From NCBI GenBank assembly GCA_964019055.1, contig OZ025215.1, forward strand, positions 6,861,770-6,925,769: 64,000 nucleotides of DNA, given 5' to 3'. Shown in pieces: positions 30,001 to 40,489 of the stretch (position 1 is its first letter; every line of letters begins with the position of its first letter). Made by a program: the position numbers and the translations under genes. Source of the stretch: Anthopleura xanthogrammica. Taxonomy: Eukaryota > Cnidaria > Anthozoa > Actiniaria > Actiniidae. The notes under the pieces are model-generated. The model ran no database searches. It was not told the DNA's origin and worked only from the letters and a program-made list of their open reading frames with translations.

Positions 30001-33000
30001 TATTACATGTTTTTTTTTGTTGATTTAACGTTTTGAATGTCTTTCTAGTTGTCTTCGCTGTACGGATTGGATTCCAAAGTCACCGAGACCCTGGATAAAG
30101 TGGACATCGTCATCTTGCCTGTCATGAATGTGGATGGATATGTTTACACCAGAACGTATAGCTCTGTAAGATGTAATTTATAAAACACTGTGATGTGATG
30201 TGATGTGATGTGATGTGATGTGATGTGATGTGATGTGATGTGATGTGATGTGATGTGATGTGATGTGATGTGATGTGATGTGATGTGATGTGATGTGATG
30301 TGATGTGATGTGATGTGATGTGATGTGATGTGATGTGATGTGTCTCTTTCGCATAATTTTAGACTTGAATATGGAGTTTCGCGCGCAGTGATTGGTCGAG
30401 CTACAAGTGATTATGAGACGATATTCACTGCTCGAGCGGTGATTATGAGTTTTGCCAAAAATTGTCGAGTTGAAGTAATACTAATATATAGATTTAGGCA
30501 CTGCCTAAAAGCGGAGCTCCCATAAATAGTATATTTAGTGCTAAAAACGTGACAATTGTGTGACGCGGCAGAACGCTGGTTATAGCGTTACCACTTCGTT
30601 TGATTTTACCAGAATCCAGGAGGAAAAACTAAAAGAAAAACCATTATTTTAAGCCTTTAAAAGCATTAGAAAACTTTTCAATTCGAAGAAAAATAATCAT
30701 AGATCGTAGAGCATATGAATACATGTATAGAACAAAGGATTTTATTCAGCAAAAAGTAATCAAAGTTGTAAGTTTTTTAGGTGGAAAGTGAACTACACTG
30801 AAAAATGTCGAAAAATATTACTGATAAGCTTAAGCTTACATTCACTTGAACTTCACATGTAAAAAGAGACATATTCATTAATGCAAGATAATAATTTTCT
30901 TTGTTAGTAAGTTGGTCTTTGAAAAGTTTTTTTTTCAGATTTATTCTTAACTTTATTATCGAGCGAAATATCTTACAAAAACATAAGCTTATCCATAAAA
31001 AAAAAACAAGCTCATCATTTTTGCGATTGTGTAATAGTAATAGCTGGAAAAGCCAGATAAATAGCAAATATTTGGTGTGATATGTATTCCTTTTTCATAT
31101 TTCATTCAACATTAAAATAAATTATCTATAAAAATGTCAAAATATTCATATGATTATGAAACTGGAATCTTGTTTTGACTTCGCGTGAGGTTCTCTGGCC
31201 GTCAAATATGTTTTTTCAAAGAACCAAGTCTTTTTACTAAGTCTTAGCCTTTTTTCTTGAAATGGGATCAAAAACAAAAGATCAAAGCTTCAAATATTGC
31301 TTTTTTGGTTCACAAGTATTGAAGAAAAAGATGATAAAAATCTAGAATGCAGTAAAAACGACAAACTATCCAAGTTTTTCTGACAATGTTTGCCGAACCA
31401 ACGTCCTTGGCTTGTCTGAGAGTTTCTCCAGCTAGTTTACACATTTCTTGTCGATTTTTTACGAAATATTAGTTAAAATTAATGAATTTACCTTCTATGA
31501 AGTGTTTTCTACGGAACTGAAATATCATTCTTGCAGTATAATCAGGTTTTTGTGGTCTACAGGCCACTTTTTCTCTCACTGAAGTTTCAGTCACGAAACT
31601 TCATCTAATCGTAAGATTAAGAATCTTCCCTCGCTTTCCCTCGCTAAATCTTCTTTAGCAAGTCGCTAAAGTCGAAAAATTGTTTTTGTTCACTTTAAGA
31701 CAGACATGACTTCGACTAAACGTATTTTTCGCATTGCAAAAATAAGAAAAAATACTTCTTGATCCATCTTTGACTACATTATTGCAATTTTTCTGTGCAT
31801 TTGTGAGTAAGCAAAGCGCGCGGGAACCCTGTGCAAAGTGGTACACGGACGGACGTATGTATGTATGTACGTATGTATGTATGTATGTATGTATGTACGT
31901 ATGTATGTATGTATGGACAAGGTGATGACGTAATCAAGCCATGAAAAATCAACTCGATGGGTTACCATTTCTTCTTAAGTATGGTGCTCCGCTCGCGCGG
32001 GCCTTCGGCCCGCGCGGGAGCTCCGCTAAAAAGTTTTTTTTTAAGCCTGAATTTCGTCTTTTCTCTGATATTCAAGTATTCACCTCGATCAGGCTCACTT
32101 AATGTAGTTGATATTTACGTTTACTACGACTCGTTAACTATTCACGGATACTGACTTCGCCTTCGGTCAATAATTGTTAAATATATCAAAGGAATGCTTT
32201 CTTCTCTTAGCAACGTAAGTGGCCAAAAAGCAGACGACGCGTGACTTATATCGGCAGCAAGCGCTGCTATGGTGTGGACCTGAACAGGAACTTCGGTTAC
32301 CAATGGGGCTGTAAGTATTTTGGTCGTATTTCAAATCTCCTATCCGGAGGGGAGGGGAGGGGAAGGGTGGGAGGAGTGGGGAGGGGAGATAGCTAGTAAG
32401 GTGGGTTCAGCTAATTTATAAGAAAGCTAAACTAGACGAAACTGTACTCGTTTGGAGTAAATATTGACAGGAGACTTGTGTTCAACGTAATCGTCCTTTA
32501 ATCTGTATTTCACAACATAGATTAACCAGTTGATGGACGGTTGATGTAGTCCCTTTACATGTTCATCCTGGGCCGGCCCCCGCATCTTGTTCTCCATTCC
32601 TGGGGATGGGCATGATTGGACACTACAGGAAACCCGATCGCGCGACAAAGGGTTCCCATGCACTATTCCGAAGCATAAACCAAAAATCATTGAAATAAAC
32701 TAAATAGTGCCATCTCACGAAACAAGACAAAGCGAGGCAAAAAGTGTGACAACAGAAAATATAACACCAATCAACTATTATCTTTTTCCTCGCCAGTTGT
32801 CAAGCACTCACACGACCCTACAATCGATCGCTGCGATAACACTTATAGGGGTTATCGTGCCTTTTCCGAGGTCGAAACAAGGAACGTCCGCAACTATCTG
32901 AACAGCCTTGGGAAGAACTTGAAAGGCTTCCTTGACTTTCATGATGATGCAAGAAGGGCTTTTCAGATGCCGTGGAAATACACTTATAGTTCTAATCCAG

Positions 33001-34118
33001 ACAAGGCTGAACAGGTGAGATTATTTTACGAAAGGAATGTGTCTCAGGTGTTGGAATATTTGAATATATAATTTTAAAACATTCTGTGAAAGGGTTATAT
33101 GACACAAAATTTTTTGAATACCTTGTATATTATTTTGTCATGTTTGTTTTCCTGCAACGCATAGGGGTTTGTTTTTATTGAGGAGTACTTCCACATGCCA
33201 AGTGGTGCGAGGACGCCGCGCGCTTACTAACTGAAATAAGAAAAATAGAAAATATATATATCGAGAAGTTTAACTTTAGATACTTTAGAGTCTTGATCAA
33301 GACTCTAGCTTCCCTGCTAGCAGAGATTCCCGTGTAGACGAATCCTGGCAGAGAAAATGGGAGACTCTGCCGGTCCAGGCCGTTTTCTTTGATATACCGC
33401 CGTCCACAATCATGGACGAACCAAACAGGTTTTTTAAACCGGTTTTAACCGGAAAAAGGCGATAGGGCAACTGTAGAACACCGCTTAACATTTTTTGAGT
33501 CATAATCTATATTTCTGCATTTCATATCATTAGGCCCAGTTCGAAAGTCGATCTTCACATGAGCCGAACGCATTGAAAAACAATGGATAATAAGGCGGTC
33601 TTTTTGATGTTATTGGGTTCGGCTCAGAGAAGATCGACGTTTGAACTGGGCCTTACTATAACCATTCCATAATGTTTGTTTATATCTTGGTCTACAGAAA
33701 AGGGCTGCTTTCGAGGTCGTTAGGGCTATTTACAAAAATGGTTACAGTCAATCGTATTATGGCTGTTGTGAAGCAGTCTACACGGGTAAATACTTGTTTT
33801 TGACACGGGGGGGGGGGGATATTTAGGGAACGCTCATATGTGATCACCTGGGGGAGAGGGGTCGGGTTGGAGGATTTAGTACGGGGCACGTTTTTGATAA
33901 TCACAAATAAATGAAAATGACCTTAATGCCAATGGATTACAATTTGTTACCTTTCAGGACGACATGGTGGGTCTAGCGTGGACTGGGTCTATGGCCAGTT
34001 GAAGGTGAAGTACACGTACGAAGTGTCGATGAGTGCAAGAAGGGGCTATAGACTCAGCACTGTAGGGCAAGGGTTACTCGCAGGAATCAATGCTCTTGTC
34101 AGTACAATGCAACTGTAG
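27098..34118 (+). CDS. M14 zinc carboxypeptidase, copy 2 (HxxE intact)
   Basis: Nine exons: 27098-27180, 27781-27865, 27972-28070, 28339-28443, 30049-30165, 32211-32310, 32797-33014, 33698-33785, 33958-34118. Every exon has the same length as in copy 1, giving 351 residues: signal peptide, no activation domain, catalytic domain. Here the zinc motif is complete (H108, E111 and H245), with N188-R189, Y297 and the general base E320. Arg127 is again replaced by Pro (P168). Exons 6 to 8 differ most between copies (for example 199-205 and 275-286), around the substrate-binding side. Secreted, probably with A-type preference (V306). Its introns are swollen by satellites: (CCTTGTCGTTGT)n, (GGGCA)n and (GTGAT)n. 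AATAAA is at 34188. Classical digestive, matricellular or venom-type use cannot be separated from sequence alone. Confidence 0.94.
27203..27606. repeat. (CCTTGTCGTTGT)n then (CCTTGT)n satellite, intron 1 of copy 2
   Basis: About 20 dodecamers (27203-27436) pass into about 28 hexamers. Copy 1 has only hexamers (about 19), so the dodecamer probably arose by a C-to-G change spread through the array. Long open frames in all six frames here are repeat artefacts. Confidence 0.97.
28655..29997. repeat. (GGGCA)n pentamer satellite, about 268 copies, intron 4 of copy 2
   Basis: A visually perfect array of about 1.34 kb with G-triplets separated by CA on the + strand, the non-template strand of the host gene. 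Such spacing fits G-quadruplex rules (four GGG runs with short loops). The assembled length may not equal the real one. Confidence 0.98.
30188..30341. repeat. (GTGAT)n pentamer satellite, about 31 copies, intron 5 of copy 2
   Basis: Perfect GTGAT units just after exon 30049-30165. Copy 1 shows only a few imperfect units at the same place (22082-22108). Confidence 0.97.
30482..31484. repeat. Right copy of the 1003-bp inverted repeat (partner 1-1003)
   Basis: Exact gap-free reverse complement of the left window edge, apart from one mismatch noticed. See the entry at 1-1003. Confidence 0.9.
31853..31918. repeat. (GTAT)n microsatellite
   Basis: GTAT units with GTAC interruptions within the intron 5 insertion. 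Confidence 0.9.
33531..33655. mobile_element. Short MITE in intron 7, copy 2
   Basis: Same element and position as 23904-24028, with arms TAGGCCCAGTTCGAAAGTCGA and TCGACGTTTGAACTGGGCCT. Confidence 0.9.
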
Positions 34119-34434
34119 TAAAATGATGTTATTCAACTGAACAATATCAGAGTACTTGTTAGCATCTTCTGATAAGCTCTAGATATGAATAAAACAGTAT
34201 GTCGTTAATCACCAAAGCGTCTGTCATATTTTTTATCAGTCCTGCTCTTGTATTGAGAGGGAATGTAATATTTGAAAGCAACTCATAACTACATAGCTCA
34301 TGAAAACTAGCAAACTAGTTAGCTGACTCTTGAAGTCGTCGCTCGCGACAGTTCATTGCTCGCTTTTTATTCCATCGCTTAGCGCGACATTTCATTGCTC
34401 GCTTGTTATTCCATCACTTAGCGCGACATTTCAT

Positions 34435-35435
34435 GAGGGTGTCAATGAGGTTTTTAGTCGACTGACAATTGGCCTAAAATTTAGTAGTTAACTCACAAAT
34501 GACATTGGATATTTCTGTTACTCTTGTATGGGGTACCAGCTGTGCATCTTTCTAAATTACAGCGTCTTCAAATTCGGCAGCTCGACTTATAAGCTTTGCA
34601 CCTAGATATTGCCATATATCGCCAGTACTATACTCGTTACATTGGCTGCCAGTAAGGTTCAGAATTCAATATAAAATCGCTGTTATCACCTTTAAGATAA
34701 TTTACAACTTAGCTCAAGCGTATTTAAGCAATCTTATAAGCATAAGACGGAGTCCGCGCTATAACCTGCGATCTAAAGCTGCTGGCATTGTTTTGCATGA
34801 CAATTTTAATAAGTTTAAAAGTCTTTTGAAGACTCATTATTTTAGAGAGGCATTTAGCAACTTAACTTAGTTTATTATTTTTATTCGACTTGCTTTACTA
34901 GTATTTAGTTATTTATTTTTTGGTATATCTTATTTTTGAGGTGCATATAAGCCCTACAGCATGGCTTCTTGATTTGAAAGCCCTTATGAAATGAATAAGA
35001 ATGGCGTTTACTATTCTTTGATATCTCTTTTCGTTGCTGAGATATGCTATAGAAATTACGAAGTGATAACGTCATTTAAAGAACTTGTCAAAAGTCAAAT
35101 AATCAAGTAGAGAATATATCTGCGAGAATTAATCAAAAGTGCCTGAAGGGCTTTCAAATCAAGAAGCCATCCTTTAGGGCTTATATGCACTTTAAGTTAA
35201 GGCTATGTATATTTTATTTTATTCTTAACTGCATATAAATATCTTAATATTAGTACTACCATATTTTGTATATACAATTCTAAGTAGTTTTTATATATAG
35301 TGTATTGTATTTTATCTAGTGTAATGCGCATTTGATCATATTTCAAATGTTAAAATGCGCAATATAAGTATTAAATATGTGCTTGTAAAATCAATTAGTA
35401 GTTAACTGACAATCAAGTACCCCATTGGCACCCTC
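34435..35435. mobile_element. 1.0-kb TIR element carrying a LINE 3' fragment
   Basis: The left end GAGGGTGTCAATGAGG and the right end, read in reverse, GAGGGTGCCAATGGGG are terminal inverted repeats extending roughly 50 bp with divergence. A perfect 6-bp duplication TTTCAT flanks it (34429-34434, 35436-35441). Inside, on +, 34635-34870 encodes the LHWLPV-like tail of a non-LTR retrotransposon reverse-transcriptase frame (HWLPVRFRIQYK, then SLLKTHYFREAF). An inner inverted repeat around GGCTTCTTGATTTGAAAGCC (34963) and its complement (35152) is also present. Confidence 0.8.
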
Positions 35436-35659
35436 TTTCATTCGAATTCGGCTCGCTTTTTATTCCATCGCTTAATGCGACATTTCATTGCTCGCTTTTT
35501 ATTCCATTTAGTTGCTGCTGTAAATAAAAGAGAACTCGACTTAGAGCAAGTTTAAAGATAAAAAAGCAAATATATAAAATCGAGATAAAAAGAGTTTGAT
35601 CTTATCTTAAAAGAAGTTTAAAAAAAAACATAATTAAAAAATATCAAGAGAGCATAAAC

Positions 35660-35867
35660 GAGGCGACAACACTTGTCTAGATGGATCATTTTCAATTAGC
35701 TCTAAACGTGCACTTAAGAAATCTTATTGTTCTTCTTGACAGAATACATTTCCCCCATGCATTTTGTCAAATATTTATTTGGTTCCATTCAGTTCAGTTC
35801 AGTTCAGTTGCGAGTTGCAAAAAGGACGTTTTGTTACTGGCTCTACTTGGCACTACATTGATTCGTC
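35660..35867 (+). promoter_or_regulatory. Upstream region of FN2 gene A, shared with genes B and C
   Basis: GGCGACAACACTTGTCTAGA and the following 130 bases recur upstream of genes B (41711) and C (48438), and GAGTTGCAAAAAGGACGTTT just before the ATG recurs at 42746. In A the two pieces are adjacent; in B and C about 0.9 kb separates them. No clear TATA box. Confidence 0.55.
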
Positions 35868-38800
35868 ATGATTCAAAGGAAACTTCTTGCGATTCTTGCT
35901 GTGCAAATTGTGCTTGTGAATTTTAATGGTAGGTTGGATATTAACAACTCAATAACCAATAATTTAGTATTTCAATGACCAAAAGAATCAATTGATATTT
36001 TTAGCTAAGCAATATGACCAGGTATTTTTTGTAATACTACACACTTCCCCATAAGCTGGTAAAACCAAAACTATCATTTTAATATTGTTCTAGATTTGAT
36101 TTCAATTGATGTTTCGAAGCCATTTTTCCATTAAACCAAACCCAGAAATTTCTTTCCATCCATCGTTAACGTTCGTTAAAATTGCTATGCGGTTTTTATT
36201 TTCCAAACTCGAAGATTTACTCCAATTCACTCCTGCAGGTACCACTGTAATTTCCATTGTCTAATAAAATTTATGTTTGTCATACAGGTCTCACGTCTGG
36301 TGTAAAGACAGCCAAAGGAAAGTACTGTGTCTTTCCGTTCACCTACAAGGGTGTGGTATACCAGAGCTGTACGACCAAGAATCATAATCGTCCCTGGTGT
36401 TCTACAACAGCCAACTATGATAAAGACAAGAAGTGGGGAAACTGTGCAGGTCTCACGTCTGGTGTAAAGACAGCCAAAGGAAAGTACTGTGTCTTTCCGT
36501 TCACCTACAAGTGTGTGGTATACCAGAGCTGTACGACCAAGAACCATAATCGTCCCTGGTGTTCTACGACAGCCAACTATGATAAAGACAAGAAATGGGG
36601 AAACTGTGCAGGTCTCACGTCTGGTGTAAAGACAACCAAAGGAGAGTACTGTGTCTTTCCGTTCACCTACAAGGGTGTGGTATACCAGAGCTGTACGACC
36701 AAGAATCATAATCGTCTATGGTGTTCTACAACAGCCAATTATGATAAAGACAAGAAGTGGGGAAACTGTGCAGGTAAAAAGAATCACTGTTTTCCGGTTT
36801 CTAGGTTTTATTTAATCAAGTAACGTGGAAATTGGCATGTGTCGACAGGTTTTTAAATTCAGAACAAAAAACGCGGATCATTTTTCCATCGATCGAGAAA
36901 CGTTGAAATTGGAATATCTCGATAGATTTTTCTATTAAAATAAAGGGTGAATTCCTAGAGACTTGAAGAAATTTCTTGCTTTCCATATCAGTACATCTAC
37001 CCCATATCACCTCTTAGTTCTCATAATTACACTTAAGGCGACATTTACATTCTTTGATGATATTTCTGCTTGTCATACAGGTCTCCTGTCTGTTGTAAAG
37101 ACATCAAAAGGAGAGTACTGTGTCTTTCCATTCATCTACAAGGGTGACGTATACAAGAGCTGTACCACCAAGAATCATAATCGTCCCTGGTGTTCTACAA
37201 CAGCCAACTATGATAAAGACAAGAAGTGGGGAAACTGTGCAGGTCTCACGTCTGGTGTAAAGACAGCCAAAGGAGAGTACTGTACCTTTCCCTTCACTTA
37301 CAAGAGTGTGGTATACCAGAGCTGTACTACCAAGAATCATAATCGTCCCTGGTGTTCTACAACAGGCAACTATGATAAAGACAAGAAGTGGGGAATCTGT
37401 GCAGGTAAAAAATATCACCAGTTTAGGCTATTGGTCTGGTTTGATAAGATTTTTTGATATTGAAAGCAATTCCATTTTGCCCCTTACTCCTCATGATTAC
37501 GCTGTCGGCGAAATTTACATTGCCCTGATGAAACTTATGCTTCTCGTACAGGTCTCAGGTCTAGTGTAAAGACAACCTCGGGAGAGTACTGTGTCTCTCC
37601 GTTCATTTACAAGGGTGTGGTATACAAGAGCTGTACGACCAAGAATCATAATCGTCCCTGGTGTTCTACAACAGCCAATTATGATAAAGACAAGAAGTGG
37701 GGAAACTGTGCAGGTCTCACGTCTGGTGTAAAGACAACCAAAGGAGAGTACTGTGTCTTTCCGTTCACCTACCAGGGTGTAGTATACCAGAGCTGTACGA
37801 CCAAGAATCATAATCGTCCCTGGTGTTCTACAACAGCAAACTATGATAAAGACAAGAAGTGGGGAAACTGTGCAGGTCTCACGTCTGGTGTAAAGACAAC
37901 CAAAGGAGAGTACTGTGTCTTTCCCTTCACTTACAAGGGTGTGGTATACCAGAGCTGTACGACCAAGAACCATAATCGTCCCTGGTGTTCTACGACAGCC
38001 AACTATGATAAAGACAAGAAATGGGGAAACTGTGCAGGTCTCACGTCTGGTGTAAAGACCGCCAAAGGAGAGTACTGTGTCTTTCCCTTCACGTACAAGG
38101 GTGTGGTATACCAGAGCTGTACGGCCAAGAATCATAATCGTCCCTGGTGTTCTACGACAGCCAACTATGATAAAGACAAGAAATGGGGAAACTGTGCAGG
38201 TCTCACGTCTGGTGTAAAGACCGCCAAAGGAGAGTACTGTGTCTTTCCGTTCGCCTACAAGGGTGTGGTATACCAGAGCTGTACGACCAAGAATCATAAT
38301 CGTCTATGGTGTTCTACAACAGCCAATTATGATAAAGACAAGAAGTGGGGAAACTGTGCAGGTCTCACGTCTGGTGTAAAGACAGCCAAAGGAGAGTACT
38401 GTGTCTTTCCGTTCACCTACCAGGGTGTAGTATACCAGAGCTGTACGACCAAGAATCATAATCGTCCCTGGTGTTCTACAACAGCCAATTATGATAAAGA
38501 CAAGAAGTGGGGAAACTGTGCAGGTCTCACGTCTGGTGTAAAGACAACCAAAGGAGAGTACTGTGTCTTTCCCTTCACTTACAAGGGTGTGGTATACCAG
38601 AGCTGTACGACCAAGAACCATAATCGTCCCTGGTGTTCTACGACAGCCAACTATGATAAAGACAAGAAATGGGGAAACTGTGCAGGTCTCACGTCTGGTG
38701 TAAAGACCGCCAAAGGAGAGTACTGTGTCTTTCCGTTCACCTACCAGGGTGTGGTATACCAGAGCTGTACGACCAAGAATCAAAATCGTCTATGGTGTTC

Positions 38801-39759
38801 TACAACAGCCAACTATGATAAAGACAAGAAGTGGGGAAACTGTGCAGGTAAAAAGAATCACTGTTTTCCGGTTTCTAGGTTTTATTTAATCAAGTAACGT
38901 GGAAATTGGCATGTGTCGACAGGTTTTTATATTTAGAACAAAAAACGCGGATCATTTTTCCATCGATCGAGAAACGTTGAAATTGGAATATCTCGATAGA
39001 TTTTTCTATTAAAATAAAGGGTGAATTCCTAGAGACTTGAAGAAATTTCTTGCTTTGCATAGCAGTACATCTACCCCATATCACCTCTTAGTTCTCATAA
39101 TTACACTTAAGGCGACATTTACATTCTTTGATGAAACTTTTGCTTGTCATGACAGGTCTCCTGTCTGTTGTAAAGACATCAAAAGGAGAGTACTGTGTCT
39201 TTCCATTCATCTACAAGGGTGACGTATACAAGAGCTGTACCACCAAGAATCATAATCGTCCCTGGTGTTCTACAACAGCCAACTATGATAAAGACAAGAA
39301 GTGGGGAAACTGTGCAGGTCTCACGTCTGGTGTAAAGACAGCCAAAGGAGAGTACTGTGTCTTTCCGTTCACTTACAAGGGTGTAGTATACCAGAACTGT
39401 ACGACCGAGAATCATAATCGTCTATGGTGTTCTACAACAGCCAACTATGATAAAGACAAGAAGTGGGGAAACTGTGCAGGTAAAAGAGTTTACTTACGGT
39501 CGTTCAGCTAGGCGACTAGATAACTTATAGTATAAAAAAAATTAACCAACTGTTTTTGTTTTTCCTGCAAGTATATCACGTAAATTCAAGACCGGACATC
39601 ACCCTGGGCCGGTCTCATCATAACACGAAGGCGAATTTCTTGAGTGTTTACCATTTACGAACAAAATCTGAAAATTTCGGTTGTGATGTATTGGTAAACG
39701 TTATTTTGGGTCGACCAACCTGGAAAATTCCCGAAATTATCGGATCATTTGAAAACTAA
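35868..39759 (+). CDS. Secreted protein with 15 tandem fibronectin type II domains (FN2 gene A)
   Basis: Exons: 35868-35928 (signal peptide MIQRKLLAILAVQIVLVN), 36288-36773 (three FN2), 37081-37404 (two), 37552-38847 (eight), 39156-39479 (two), and a probable last exon 39572-39759. All FN2 exons are exact multiples of 162 nt and phase 1-1. Each 54-residue module has the four FN2 cysteines and aromatic core: YCVFPF, SCTT, WCSTT, WGNC. Predicted length is 892 residues: signal 1-20, FN2 21-830, and a 62-residue tail (YHVNSRPDITLGR onward) of unknown type. FN2 modules usually bind collagen-like or glycan ligands; here the near-identity of modules suggests concerted evolution and a multivalent extracellular protein. 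The tail exon is in phase, after TTCCTGCAAG, but its use needs transcripts. One module has Cys at the usual Gly in FTYKCV (36510). Confidence 0.88.
36611..37404 (+). repeat. Segmental duplication inside FN2 gene A (partner 38686-39479)
   Basis: The last module of one exon, the following intron (including ACGTGGAAATTGGCATGTGT and TTTTCCATCGATCGAGAAAC) and the next two-module exon recur as 38686-39479 with few changes. The duplicated block therefore crosses an intron. Confidence 0.9.
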
Positions 39760-40239
39760 GGTAGCCCTATTTTCCCTGTCGTAATTTCCGAGTGGACGGT
39801 TCGTTTACAATTCACACATTCCATGCAGTTTCGTACCAGTTCCAGGACCTCGGAACCTCAGTCATCAATCACAGCCAATAACAACGCTCTGGCTGGCTAT
39901 TATTCCGTGATATGTTTGTTTTCCGCGAGCCATAGGGTTTGGCTACTACTGAGGAATACTTTCGCAGGCCACGCAGTGCGAGGGCGCCTCGTGACCATAA
40001 CATGAGCGCTTACTAACAAAATAGAAAAAAATAGAAAAATAGAAAAACGTCTGAGATTTGTGGAGACATTTCAGGGTCTCCACAATTATCATAACTATAA
40101 AATGCTCTTTTCTGTGAAATAAAACGTAATTTTCCACCCTAAACCTCAAGGTCCCCAGGTTGAAAAAAAAGTAATTTTCGCACACTTTCCCCACAAGTAA
40201 CTTTTTTTGTGTAACTTTTTATTATTGGGCAATGGTTTT

Positions 40240-40395
40240 GATACCTACAGACCCCTTGCAGCAAGTCGGAATGCAGCTCAATTTGGAGGACAAAATAGAT
40301 TCCAGTTCTATTGAGATTGAAATTCTTTTGTTTTGTCCTCCAAATTGAGCTGGTTTGACGTCAAATGAAAGGGGTATATACCAAAGTGTCAGGTG
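40240..40395. mobile_element. MITE-like element with TTTGGAGGACA arms
   Basis: The arms GCTCAATTTGGAGGACAAAA and TTTTGTCCTCCAAATTGAGC are perfect complements, with ACCCCTTGCAGCA and TGAAAGGGGTATA outside. Same family as 1336-1475; duplicated at 46516-46670. Confidence 0.85.
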
Positions 40396-40489
40396 CCTAC
40401 TGTAGATTAAAAAGCCGTTGTGAGTTGTCTTTGCTTTAGTTTACACACGAGGTGTCATATATGAGACAAATCCATCAAACACACATTTA

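Larger units (their letters stand above)
30343..32045. mobile_element. 1.7-kb insertion in intron 5 of copy 2
   Basis: Copy 1 lacks it: there the GTGAT run leads straight to the CTGAATTTCG sequence found here after 32040. It contains the inverted copy of 1-1003 (30482-31484), a GTAT tetranucleotide run (31853-31918) and a GC-rich palindrome (31985-32033). Reading inward from each side, CTAAAAGCGGAGCTCCC near 30500 and TTTTTAGCGGAGCTCCC from the right end near 32034 look like terminal inverted repeats. No transposase frame was seen, so it is a non-autonomous element or a composite. Confidence 0.75.
25666..35520 (+). other. Tandem duplication unit 2 (carboxypeptidase copy 2 with flanks)
   Basis: It matches unit 1 from GAAAGGCAGGCGTGCG near 25696 through all nine exons to the GCGCGACATTTCATTGCTCG region near 34370. 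It is longer because of satellites in introns 1, 4 and 5, an insertion in intron 5, a MITE at 26235 and a TIR element at 34435. Confidence 0.8.

Noticed and set aside
28369..30036. 555-codon open frame of GRAGQ repeats
   Set aside because: Produced by the GGGCA pentamer array; it begins inside exon 4 of the carboxypeptidase in another frame and has no independent support.
36288..36773. Kringle domains
   Set aside because: Spacing of four cysteines with CVFPF, SCTT, WCSTT and WGNC is that of fibronectin type II; kringles have six cysteines and about 80 residues.
37515..38297. 260-codon minus-strand open frame, and similar ones opposite other FN2 exons
   Set aside because: Antisense shadow of repeated FN2 modules; the + strand shows cysteine pattern, splice sites and phase.
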